The notes beneath the pieces are model-generated. The model was given only the letters and a program-made list of their open reading frames with translations. It had not been told where the DNA came from and searched no databases. This document shows, piece after piece, positions 54,101 through 62,846 of a stretch of DNA of 64,000 nt. The translations under genes and the position numbers were made by a program. Each line of letters opens with the position of its first letter. The first letter of the stretch is position 1. This stretch comes from Ktedonobacteria bacterium brp13. Lineage in GTDB: Bacteria; Chloroflexota; Ktedonobacteria; Ktedonobacterales; Ktedonobacteraceae. The stretch is from positions 7,977,485 to 8,041,484 of the forward strand of contig AP024096.1 in assembly GCA_015099395.1 (NCBI GenBank), read 5' to 3'.

Positions 54101-56350
54101 ATGAGTGAACAGCACCTTACTGGGCAGGCCGCATTCACAACAGGCATGGATACACTCGGACGGTATCATCTTTTGCAGCGTGTTGGGCGTGGTGGTATGG
54201 GCGATGTGTGGCTAGCAGAAGATCCTGTGTTACGGCGCAGCGTCGCTATTAAGACACTGCCAATTCAGAAACAGCAGGTTCAATCGTTTGTCAGACTCTT
54301 TGAACGTGAGGCTCAAGCCGCTGCTGCATTGAATCATCCACATATATTACCGGTGCATAGCTATGGTAAGCAGACCTTAGCCGATGGACGCCTTGTCCCT
54401 TACATTGTGATGCCGTATATCAGTCATGGCTCATTAGCTGATCGCATCGATGCTGCACGCAAGGCGGGTAGGCTACTCCCTCCAGCTGAAATCGTACAAC
54501 TGCTTAAGCAAGCAGCAGAGGCGATCGATCACGCCCACCGCCATCGTATCCTGCATCGCGACATCAAACCTGCGAATATGTTGTTGCGCGATGACAATTG
54601 GTTGTTACTCTCCGATTTTGGTATTGCACGTATTATGAGCAATACCGAGCAAGCTACACGCTCCGGTGTCGCGGCTGGGACTCCTGAATATATGGCTCCT
54701 GAACAGGCGCAGGGGCAGGCCAATATTACCAGTGATAACTATAGTCTGGCGGTGATTGCCTATCAGCTGATGACTGGAGTCGTTCCGTTTCAGGGTGATA
54801 GTGCGGTCTCGACTATTATGAAGCATGTGTTGGAGGAACCAGTACCACCTGGACGCTATAATCCTGCTATTACGCCTGTTGTTGAGCAGGCTATTTTGCA
54901 AGGACTGGCAAAAGATCCAGCCCAACGTCCTGCTCTGGCATCTGACTACGTTGCACAAATAGAGCGAGCCTTCAACGATATCGAATACCAGCCAACGCAA
55001 CTTCAGAATATGCACGATCTGCCCGACCTTTTCTTCGAGGAGCCTACCGCCATGATTCGCTCTATGGATCCTGCTGAGAGTGAATCAAAACACCCTAAAG
55101 TGTCGCGACGTCGCATACTTATCGGTGCCTGCTCTGCTGCTGCGTTAGTTGCTGGTGGTGGGCTAGCAACGTGGGGATATGTCAGTACGCAGAACTCTAC
55201 GCTGGCTGCTATAAACCTAACAGCTCGTCCCACTCATACTGGTCCTGGCTATCCTTCGTTAATGTTGACCGGACAAAGTGGGATTCCTACTTACTTTAAC
55301 TGGTCGTCTGATGCGAGTGTTCTCTACTCATTGTCAAGCGCATCACACGCTGGGGATTCAATAGGTGTTGATGATAACAGTATTCTGCAATGGAATATTG
55401 CGGATCTTCTGAGAAATCAGGGTCAGTCGTCTGGCTCACAATTGTATAGTCAGGTTATGCGCTTTCGGCAGACGCTCATAGATGCTGTATGGTCTCCCGA
55501 TGGATCACAGATTGTTGTTGCTTCGCTTCCTCTTAATTCGAACCGGACGACATTGGATATCTATTCTCGTGACCTGCGCTATAAATCGACCCTGACAACG
55601 ATTCAACATGCAGGTACTTCTGTGACTACTATTGCACTATTCTGGTTGCCTGACAATCACCTGCTTCTTATGTGTAATGAGCAAGTAAAGGGAGGATCTG
55701 TTCACTGTCAGTGTTACCTTATTGACCGTGCTCATCCTCAAGCCTCCTGGCAGTTTGCGCCATTGCAACAGAATGCAAGTTCAGAAATGCGTGTATCTCC
55801 TGATAGTAGTGGGCGACTTCTCCTGAAAGACATAAATAGTTTGTATATACAGTCTGGCAGTATTATATCGTCTGGTACTGCGCAACCTCGGTGGCAACCA
55901 GGCGCTGTATTCTATAATGATCACGTTTCGGGGTTGGATACTTCGCACACGACGATTAGTGATTTCAACTGGTCTCCTGATGGGAAGTCCGTTTTCGTCT
56001 TCTTTACAAGTGAAGTGAGGAGTCTCATCTCTTTCCCCTGGAATGGTGCGCCAAAGCCAAAAGGGTCGATAGTAAATTTTCCAAGTTTCCCAAGCACCAG
56101 CAGTTATAGCAGAAATTCAATATATTACACCTTTGGTATTGCTTCAACGCTAAAGAATGGGCAAGCTCCATTTGCAGTAGGTGACGATAGCGGGAATGTT
56201 GTGCTCTGGCCTTCGTTATCAAACGGACATTATCGGACATTGAAGACGGGTAATCCACGAGGCACAATCCAGTCTATATCGATCTCTCCCGATCATAAAT
56301 TTTTGGCAGCAGGCGATAATGCAAATACCATCTATGTTTGGCAGCTATAG
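54101..56350 (+). CDS. Ser/Thr kinase with membrane anchor and beta-propeller
   Basis: 749-aa protein. The kinase domain (about 20-290) has GRGGMGDVW, AIK, HRDIKPAN and DFGIAR. A linker leads to one hydrophobic segment (339-362) preceded by Ser335-Arg-Arg-Arg338, a twin-arginine-like pattern. Residues 390-749 contain WD40-like beta-propeller blades (FNWSSDASVLYSL, AVWSPDGSQIVVAS, FNWSPDGKSVFVF, ISISPDHKFLAAGD). If the anchor is a true membrane helix, the propeller is outside and may sense. It is followed 17 bp later by a paralogue. Confidence 0.92.
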   Translation: MSEQHLTGQAAFTTGMDTLGRYHLLQRVGRGGMGDVWLAEDPVLRRSVAIKTLPIQKQQVQSFVRLFEREAQAAAALNHPHILPVHSYGKQTLADGRLVPYIVMPYISHGSLADRIDAARKAGRLLPPAEIVQLLKQAAEAIDHAHRHRILHRDIKPANMLLRDDNWLLLSDFGIARIMSNTEQATRSGVAAGTPEYMAPEQAQGQANITSDNYSLAVIAYQLMTGVVPFQGDSAVSTIMKHVLEEPVPPGRYNPAITPVVEQAILQGLAKDPAQRPALASDYVAQIERAFNDIEYQPTQLQNMHDLPDLFFEEPTAMIRSMDPAESESKHPKVSRRRILIGACSAAALVAGGGLATWGYVSTQNSTLAAINLTARPTHTGPGYPSLMLTGQSGIPTYFNWSSDASVLYSLSSASHAGDSIGVDDNSILQWNIADLLRNQGQSSGSQLYSQVMRFRQTLIDAVWSPDGSQIVVASLPLNSNRTTLDIYSRDLRYKSTLTTIQHAGTSVTTIALFWLPDNHLLLMCNEQVKGGSVHCQCYLIDRAHPQASWQFAPLQQNASSEMRVSPDSSGRLLLKDINSLYIQSGSIISSGTAQPRWQPGAVFYNDHVSGLDTSHTTISDFNWSPDGKSVFVFFTSEVRSLISFPWNGAPKPKGSIVNFPSFPSTSSYSRNSIYYTFGIASTLKNGQAPFAVGDDSGNVVLWPSLSNGHYRTLKTGNPRGTIQSISISPDHKFLAAGDNANTIYVWQL

Positions 56351-56367
56351 AAGAGCGAGAAAGAAAG

Positions 56368-58785
56368 ATGATACAAAACTCTGTACTTGATTGGCAGGAC
56401 AAGATATTAGGCAACTACAGCATGAAACGGTTATTAGGCCGTGGTGGGATGGGTGAGGTCTGGCTGGCAGAGGATGTAGATCTACGCCGTATGGTCGCTA
56501 TAAAGTTATTGCCACCAGTTTTGCGTGACCAGCAAGACTTCCTGGATGCATTTGCCAGGGAAGCGCAGATGGCCGCTTCTCTAGAACATCCGCATATTCT
56601 TGCCGTCCATGACTTTGGTTCCTTTGTGTTGGATGATAGCGATATTGTGACCTATCTCGTAACGCCTTTGATTACTGGTGGCTCGCTACAGGATCGTATG
56701 CGCGGTCGTCAGGATCTCTTACCATTCTCGCTTGCTATAAGTTATCTGGAACAGGCTGCTGATGCTATAGATTTTGCACACTCGAAGCAGTTGATACACC
56801 GAGATATAAAGCCAGCGAACATGTTAATGCAGGAGCAATGGCTCTATCTCTCCGACTTTGGTATTGCGCGCCTGCTTTCAACTGATACGTATCGTAGCCA
56901 TACCTCTTCGATGGTAGGCACTCCGCGTTATATGGCACCAGAGCAGATCCTGGGACGACCAGTTCCGGCCAGTGATCTCTATAGTCTGGCAGTCGTCGCC
57001 TATCAACTTCTGGCTGGTTGCCTGCCCTTTCCTGGTACCAACTTTACTGATATCTTGCGGCAGCATGTGCAAGATCCTCCACCTGAACCCAGCCAATTCA
57101 ATGCTCTTATATCGAAGCAAATGGATGCAGCGATTCTGCGCGCCCTGGCGAAGCAGCCAGCCGACAGGCATCCTTCGTGTCGCGTATTTGTGCAGGAGTT
57201 AAAGCTGGGTTGGCAGAGTGGCAGTCTTAGCACTGCTACTATAGACGATCCTGATGCGACCCTACTGGCACCCGGGCATAAACGCTCGTCTCGTTCCCCC
57301 GCTGCAAGTGGCATAGAGGCGCTAAAGTTACCGGCACCTCACTATCAAGATGAGTCTGATCTGGGTACGACCTGGCAAGAAGAAGGAGACGATATAGCGC
57401 AGGTACCAACCGTCATGGAAGGGCAGTATGCTGGAACTGTTGGGAAGGGTGTGCAAGCTCGGAAGCTTGGACGACGTACTATGTTGCTTGGTGGCGTTTC
57501 ATTGGCTGTGCTGCTCGCAGGAGGCGGCTACGCGCTAGATGCGGCATGGATACAGCAGCAGCAAGGGGTCATTGGTCCCCAGCAGTTCCAGGTGGGTAAA
57601 CCGCTCTTAAAGCTTACCGGTCATGCCAATTCTGTCTATAACCTGCGCTGGCATTTCAAAGGCCACTATCTGATGAGTGGTGGTGATGACTGGCAACTTA
57701 TGTTATGGGATATTGATCAATTGCTCTCCACCCTCTCTTCTACAGAAAAGCAACCATCTTCAATCTCTACACCGCTCAGAAACTGGGTAGTTCCTGGCGA
57801 TGGTGTTCATGTTCTAGGAAAGGGTTCTTTCGATTGGACACTCGATGGGGAAAACCTTGTTGTTATTGCTTCGTCTGAGGGCGTTGGCGTTGACGTACTT
57901 GCAACAGTAAACGTTTTTGGTGTGCAGTCAGCACCTGTGGTAGGCCAGCCGTTAGATACCGGTTACCTTAATTGGATTGCTTGTTCGCCAACGAATAAGA
58001 CCCGGGTTGCAACCGATGAAACCGGTTCTATCGCCACTATCTGGGATATAGATAGTAGTAATGGTCAAACCAGGAACGGACCATCTTTTAATCCACTATC
58101 CTTAACCGATGTAATAGCAAGCAAAAATCTGCTTGCAGTCAATTGGTCGCGTGATGGTATGACGTTGCTTGGTCTCTATCAGAGTGATGGTGGGGGTGAT
58201 ACCGATGGTCATGATATTCAGCACTATATTGTGAGCTGGGATGCAAATGATAATCACCAATCAGGCAAGTCGTTTCAGCTACCTTTTCGTCCATCTTACA
58301 TGCCGTCCAATATTGATCCATTATTGAGCGTAGGTGAAGTAGCATCCAGCCTGATTAACGCACCTGATCAGCCTTCTCGTTGGCTGGTTAAGGTTAAGGA
58401 TACGGCAATTATCTACGACGTTGTCCAGCAGAAAGCCATAAGCATGCTAAGAAGCGAAGACGCTGACACATTGAAACCTGCGAATTTCTTCAGCAATCAC
58501 ACGCAGGAGTCTGTCGCCTGGGCTACCCAGATGGGGCCACTGGCGTGGTCACCGAATGGTCGCTATATCGTAGGGAGCTATGTTGGTAGCGAGAATATCT
58601 ATGTTTGGGATCTACAAAAGCCGCAGGTAAGGAAGGATGGCTCTCAAATCCCCACGATGAGCTGGAGTATCAAAGGTTGGCAGCGCTCTCCGCTTAGCGA
58701 CATCGCGTGGTCACCAGATGGTCGCTATATTGCCACGTCCTCTATTGATTCGACTGTGATGCTCTGGAAGGTCGACGCCAATTAA
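56368..58785 (+). CDS. Ser/Thr kinase with membrane anchor and WD40 propeller
   Basis: 805 aa from ATG 56368, chosen because GAGAAAGAAAG lies just upstream; the frame overlaps the previous gene up to 56338. Kinase motifs GRGGMGEVW, AIK, HRDIKPAN, DFGIAR. A twin-arginine-like GRR (369-370) precedes a hydrophobic helix (about 373-393). WD40 blades follow: WHFKGHYLMSGGDDWQLMLWD, IATIWDIDSS, IYVWDL and a final DIAWSPDGRYIATSS...VMLWKV. Tandem paralogue of the gene before it, but not a recent copy. Confidence 0.92.
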   Translation: MIQNSVLDWQDKILGNYSMKRLLGRGGMGEVWLAEDVDLRRMVAIKLLPPVLRDQQDFLDAFAREAQMAASLEHPHILAVHDFGSFVLDDSDIVTYLVTPLITGGSLQDRMRGRQDLLPFSLAISYLEQAADAIDFAHSKQLIHRDIKPANMLMQEQWLYLSDFGIARLLSTDTYRSHTSSMVGTPRYMAPEQILGRPVPASDLYSLAVVAYQLLAGCLPFPGTNFTDILRQHVQDPPPEPSQFNALISKQMDAAILRALAKQPADRHPSCRVFVQELKLGWQSGSLSTATIDDPDATLLAPGHKRSSRSPAASGIEALKLPAPHYQDESDLGTTWQEEGDDIAQVPTVMEGQYAGTVGKGVQARKLGRRTMLLGGVSLAVLLAGGGYALDAAWIQQQQGVIGPQQFQVGKPLLKLTGHANSVYNLRWHFKGHYLMSGGDDWQLMLWDIDQLLSTLSSTEKQPSSISTPLRNWVVPGDGVHVLGKGSFDWTLDGENLVVIASSEGVGVDVLATVNVFGVQSAPVVGQPLDTGYLNWIACSPTNKTRVATDETGSIATIWDIDSSNGQTRNGPSFNPLSLTDVIASKNLLAVNWSRDGMTLLGLYQSDGGGDTDGHDIQHYIVSWDANDNHQSGKSFQLPFRPSYMPSNIDPLLSVGEVASSLINAPDQPSRWLVKVKDTAIIYDVVQQKAISMLRSEDADTLKPANFFSNHTQESVAWATQMGPLAWSPNGRYIVGSYVGSENIYVWDLQKPQVRKDGSQIPTMSWSIKGWQRSPLSDIAWSPDGRYIATSSIDSTVMLWKVDAN

Positions 58786-58840
58786 GCTACAATAATAGAG
58801 TTGTTTTTGCTGACTACTGGCTGTGAAGAGGAGCAGGTAT

Positions 58841-58954
58841 ATGTATGACAGGCATGCAGAGAAGCGTTCGTGGTTGATAACCGGTGTATGGTTCGGTACC
58901 ATTATCTTAATCGGCGTACTGAAGCGCGTTCTAGACCGGCAGAAGAGCGCGTAG
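58841..58954 (+). CDS. 37-aa single-pass membrane miniprotein
   Basis: Short frame with AGGAG 7-8 nt before its ATG, 55 bp after the kinase stop. The product has a basic, hydrophilic start, one hydrophobic helix (Trp11 to Leu27: WLITGVWFGTIILIGVL) and a basic tail KRVLDRQKSA. It may belong to the kinase-propeller operon as a small membrane partner. Evidence is the ribosome site and composition only. Confidence 0.5.
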   Translation: MYDRHAEKRSWLITGVWFGTIILIGVLKRVLDRQKSA

Positions 58955-59075
58955 TTGTGGCAGTTGTTCACAAAAAAACAGTAACTACTCAGGTACCTTA
59001 GAGATAGGCTGGATAAGCGGATTTTGGGCACGTGGAAGATGCTGTGACGATGAAGGGTGCGGAATGTGGGAAATA

Positions 59076-59121
59076 AAATGAGGTGGAAAGACGCTTCATA
59101 AAAGCTTTTCCTACCTCATTT
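59076..59121 (-). terminator. hairpin beside tRNA-3'-end-like sequence
   Basis: AAATGAGGT (59076-59084) pairs with ACCTCATTT (59113-59121), with further pairing inside. On the minus strand it follows a tRNA-like 3' end and is trailed by TTTTATTT. Confidence 0.5.
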
Positions 59122-59124
59122 ACT

Positions 59125-59160
59125 GACCTGGGTGAGGAGATTTGAACCACTGGCAGTGTT
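59125..59160 (-). pseudogene. tRNA 3'-end-like fragment
   Basis: On the minus strand, a GGTTCAAATC T-loop followed by TCCTCACCC looks like the T arm and acceptor 3' strand of a tRNA. No matching 5' acceptor or D arm lies upstream and the T stem has a mismatch. It could be a decayed tRNA or the remnant of an integration site. Confidence 0.35.
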
Positions 59161-59253
59161 ATTTTTGGATGGCTTGCTATCCAGTCCAATAGTTTGTCGA
59201 GTGCTTTCTTGCTATAGGTTTGGCTAAAGATGTCTAATGTTTTCTGCCTGCGT

Positions 59254-59604
59254 CTAGCGGTGGCAGCTGTTTATGCCGGCCTGATAACCCCGGGGATAGC
59301 CAACCTGGAAACCGTTGTTGTATTCACCGGGAGAAAAATGTCGGTGTTGGCGGCCATAAGCACGACCGTAGCGGTGGCAGTCCTGCCTGCCATCCCGAGA
59401 ACCATCTCGATAACCATCTCGAAAGCCTTGGGCAAAGGAAGTCTTGGGTGGTCGTTGAACTGTACTTGGTGACACTAAGCCTGCCTGTAGGTTGAAGCTG
59501 TTAGATGCCGCAGAGACGTTGGGGAAAGTACTCATTGAGTATACCAAGGCACTAAAGAGTAATATCCCAAACAAGACAATGCGTAACATATTATGCTTTA
59601 ACAT
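59254..59604 (-). CDS. small secreted protein with Arg-Asp-Gly repeats
   Basis: 116 aa from ATG 59604 (or the next ATG five codons on). An N-terminal signal peptide is evident (LRIVLFGILLFSALVYSM, Ala-rich cleavage region near VSAAS). The mature part has Phe-Arg-Asp-Gly-Tyr-Arg-Asp-Gly-Ser-Arg-Asp-Gly repeats, a Tyr/Gly/His-rich middle, and two Cys (in RQDCHRYG and INSCHR) that could form a disulfide. Not recognised. The longer frame to 59643 is possible. Confidence 0.65.
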   Translation of the reverse strand: MLKHNMLRIVLFGILLFSALVYSMSTFPNVSAASNSFNLQAGLVSPSTVQRPPKTSFAQGFRDGYRDGSRDGRQDCHRYGRAYGRQHRHFSPGEYNNGFQVGYPRGYQAGINSCHR

Positions 59605-60411
59605 CTCTTTCTCACTTTCACCTGATGTAAATTGCTGGTACACAATATGTGGTCTAAAAGGGATGACTTTTTCGTATGGAACTAACGACCAGCTAAAAAG
59701 TTAATTGTTGATTTTGCTATAAACTCCTTTCTATTATGAATCTCCTATATGCTATGTGCTATGTGCTATGTGCCAAAGAGGACCGAAGAACACCTCTTAC
59801 AAATACCCAAGAGCAGGGCTTTTATTGGTATCTGAACCAGGGATCACGTGTTGATCTGCCCACTTTCTTGCTCCTGGGTCGAACGTGGACCAGTAGATCC
59901 CATCGTCTCCAGAACCCTTCCAGACTACATACTCATAAGAAGCCATATTCTTTCTCCCCTCTGTTGAAATGAAAGAGAATCAGACTGTTCCTCACGCGAG
60001 TATGAACACTAGGAGCATAACATGAGTTGCATGAAAGAGGGAAAAAGATATTGGAGGACATCGTTTGGCTACCCCCTTGACACATCTGTGATCTTCCATG
60101 AAAGGGTGCCAACGTAAATTCTCATGCTTTCTCCTGGTTTGTTCACTTTCCTTCTCGTATCCCTGTGCGCACAAACCGAGGGGTTTCGAGGTAAGGCATA
60201 CGCTAGCTCTCCGGCCAGTTCCTGTTGCAGAGGGACGATCCGCAGGAGGATACTGCAACTTACATCTGTATCTTTGCGGCTTCGAGCAGAGAGATGTAAT
60301 TATAGAGGCAACGATCCGCAGAAGGATACTTGAAGTAATAACAAAAAATAGAAAGCACCTGGAACTAAACAGCCCAGGTGCTTTCTTTATTCTTTTAAAA
60401 CAGAGAGAGGA
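59605..60411. other. 800-bp gene-poor stretch with short repeats
   Basis: No supported gene. It contains three tandem copies of GCTATGT (59751-59771) and a 20-bp direct repeat with one mismatch at 60235-60254 and 60311-60330 (ACGATCCGCAG...GGATACT). Short frames here lack ribosome sites. Confidence 0.55.
60344..60386 (-). terminator. intrinsic terminator of the coiled-coil gene
   Basis: 13-bp perfect stem (60350-60362 with 60374-60386), 11-nt loop, followed on the minus strand by six T. Confidence 0.88.
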
Positions 60412-60765
60412 TTAAGCAGCGGGGAGACGATCAAGGAGTAACTTTTCTAAACGATCAAACCTATTTTCCAGACCATCAAATCTCGTTTCCAAACGATCAA
60501 ACTTCACATGAAAAGCGGCGTTATCTTGCTTCATTCCACTTAATTGTTCTTTGATCACACCCAGATCACTCTCTATGACCTTAATACTTGTTTCCTGACC
60601 CGAGGCAACACCCAGAAGCATCGTCAGCCGATGATTGACCTGTCCCGCATCATAAAGTTGATCAGAAGAAAGCTGTGGCGCTTTTCTCTTCTCATAAAGG
60701 CGTTCTAGTTCTATATCAGTAACCTTCTGCTCAAGCGCAGCCAGCCTCTCTTCTTGAGTTGGCAT
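60412..60765 (-). CDS. small coiled-coil protein
   Basis: 117-aa soluble protein. Residues 1-25 (EERLAALEQKVTDIELERLYE) and 80-112 (heptads with FDRLETRFDGLENRFDRLEKLL) are strong coiled coils. AAGGTG about 10 nt before the ATG, and a terminator after. It recalls tail-fibre-like or cell-surface oligomerisation helices but has no signal peptide. Function unknown. Confidence 0.78.
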   Translation of the reverse strand: MPTQEERLAALEQKVTDIELERLYEKRKAPQLSSDQLYDAGQVNHRLTMLLGVASGQETSIKVIESDLGVIKEQLSGMKQDNAAFHVKFDRLETRFDGLENRFDRLEKLLLDRLPAA

Positions 60766-61096
60766 AAAATGACACCTTTCACTCTACCCATGACACGCGT
60801 CTATACTCTCTTTACATTGAGTATAGAAGCAAAGCCGGAGAAAATCAACACAACTAATCAAAAATCATCCTACATAATCACTGTCTTCATATAAAAAGCA
60901 ACCGACCTTGACATCATTCCTGACATCATATAACCTAGATTTTGTTACACAAAAATGGACAAATTTCTAAATCCAAAAACAAACAAGCGATGATATTCAC
61001 CATAAATTACACTGGACAAGTGACAAAAAACCGTGTACACTCTTACACAAAGGTGAGATAGTGTATTGACGACACCTTTTCTTTTTTGTCTGTATC
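60766..61096. other. AT-rich control region of the nad operon
   Basis: Divergent gap. A weak promoter candidate TTGACG (61066-61071) and an inverted half-site pair GTGTA-N6-TACAC at 61033-61048 lie upstream of the palindrome at 61097. No gene. Confidence 0.5.
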
Positions 61097-61119
61097 GTAA
61101 GTGTATATTATACACTTAC
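61097..61119. promoter_or_regulatory. 23-bp perfect palindrome, candidate nad operator
   Basis: Perfect palindrome of two 11-bp arms (GTAAGTGTATA and its complement) around one T, ending 17 bp before the nadB ATG. It covers TATTAT/TATACA boxes or the start point, so a bound repressor would block transcription. The half-site GTGTA recurs at 61033-61048. Confidence 0.65.
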
Positions 61120-61136
61120 TCAAAGGAGAATAAGGC

Positions 61137-62846
61137 ATGACACTTTGCCTACCGTTTGATGTCGCTATAATTGGTGGCGGTATCGCGGGGCTATCAGTAG
61201 CTTTACGTTTGCCTGAACATATGCGTGTGGCGCTCTTTACGAAGGGACAACTTGGTGAGAGCAATACGCGTTATGCTCAGGGTGGAATGGCTGTGGCGCT
61301 GGGAGCGGATGATAGTCCTGTTCTTCATTGTCAGGATACGCTGGCTGCGGGGGCTGGGTTGTGTGACGAGGAGGCCGTGCGTGTGCTGGTGGAGCAGGGC
61401 CCGGATGCTGTACGCTGGTTGATTGATATGGGTGTGTGCTTTGATAAAGTGCAACCGGAAGACGACCACGCGGTACATGCGACTCCTGATGGATTGTTGC
61501 TGGGGCGCGAGGGTGCTCATTGTCGCTGGCGTGTGCTGCATGCTGATGGAGATGCGACTGGTGCCGAGATTGAACGTGCTCTGGTGGCGGCTTTGAGTGA
61601 GCGCTCCTCCGTTGTTGTTTTTGAAGAGACCTTTGTGCAAGATGTTCTGTTACAGGATGGTCGTTGTGTTGGTTTGCAGGCGAGAAGAAAAGATGGTGAG
61701 ATATTAACCATTGAGGCACGCAACGTTGTACTCTCCAGTGGTGGTGCTGGTGGTCTCTGGTCACATTCGTCTAATCCGATGGGTGCGACCGCTGATGGTC
61801 TGGCTCTGGCATGGCGTGCAGGTGCAGCGTTAACCGACCTTGAATTCATGCAATTCCATCCTACTGTCCTGGCGGTTCCTAATGGTGCTCATCTGATCTC
61901 TGAGGCGGTGCGTGGTGAAGGGGCATACCTACGCAACCACGCTGGTGAGCGCTTTATGCAGCGTTATAGTGAGCAACTTGAACTGGCTCCGCGTGATGTG
62001 GTTGCGCGTGCCATCCTTAATGAGATGCGCAACGAGCAGACTGATTGTCAGTACCTGGATCTTCGCCATCTGTCTGCTGAGCAGATGTATGCACGTTTCC
62101 CGAACATCTCAGCGCTCTGCCGTCAGTATGGTCTGGACCTGGCGCACGATCTCTTGCCGATTGCGCCGGCGGCTCATTATTGTATGGGTGGTGTTCTGGT
62201 GGATACGGTAGGACGCACGACGGTATCTGGTCTCTACGCTGTTGGAGAGGCATCCTGCACAGGGGTACATGGCGCGAATCGTCTGGCGAGCAACTCTTTG
62301 CTTGAGGGACTGGTGTATGGAATACGGATTGCTCAACATCTCTCAGATGCGGACGATCTTGTATCTGCGCAGGTTATCCAATCTGCTTCATTGCAGCGGT
62401 CAACCGTAGACTGTCTCTATGAAGGGCCCCATATAATCACTGATGACAGCACATACGCCGGTTCTGAGATGCTGTCGGCTTTACAAGTGCGTCTTCAGAT
62501 ACAGGCTCTTATGTGGCAATATGTTTCGCTGAGTCGAGATGAGCAGGGATTATTGGAGGCGCGTAGACAGATCGGTGCTTTGCATGTGGCCGCACAGGCA
62601 CGTTGTGAGCAGGTCTCCGCGTTAGATACGAGTTGGTTAGAAGTCTTAAACATGCTGCAGGTCTCTGAACTGATTATTGCGGCTGCCCTGACGCGGCAAG
62701 AGAGTCGTGGTAGCCATTGGCGCGCGGATTATCAGTTGTCCGACGATGGGCTGGGGCGCATTCACTTTGCATGGCATCCCCAGCATAGTACTGCGTATGA
62801 GATGCCATGTACACAGGTGGAGGGCCACTATGTTGCAGTCATATAA
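61137..62846 (+). CDS. nadB: L-aspartate oxidase
   Basis: 569-aa FAD enzyme that oxidises aspartate to iminoaspartate, the first step of de novo NAD synthesis. FAD loop IGGGIAGLSVAL, SNTRYAQGGMA, HADGDATG, and the C-terminal helical domain are present. AAGGAG lies 7 nt before the ATG. First gene of nadB-nadC-nadA. Confidence 0.96.
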   Translation: MTLCLPFDVAIIGGGIAGLSVALRLPEHMRVALFTKGQLGESNTRYAQGGMAVALGADDSPVLHCQDTLAAGAGLCDEEAVRVLVEQGPDAVRWLIDMGVCFDKVQPEDDHAVHATPDGLLLGREGAHCRWRVLHADGDATGAEIERALVAALSERSSVVVFEETFVQDVLLQDGRCVGLQARRKDGEILTIEARNVVLSSGGAGGLWSHSSNPMGATADGLALAWRAGAALTDLEFMQFHPTVLAVPNGAHLISEAVRGEGAYLRNHAGERFMQRYSEQLELAPRDVVARAILNEMRNEQTDCQYLDLRHLSAEQMYARFPNISALCRQYGLDLAHDLLPIAPAAHYCMGGVLVDTVGRTTVSGLYAVGEASCTGVHGANRLASNSLLEGLVYGIRIAQHLSDADDLVSAQVIQSASLQRSTVDCLYEGPHIITDDSTYAGSEMLSALQVRLQIQALMWQYVSLSRDEQGLLEARRQIGALHVAAQARCEQVSALDTSWLEVLNMLQVSELIIAAALTRQESRGSHWRADYQLSDDGLGRIHFAWHPQHSTAYEMPCTQVEGHYVAVI

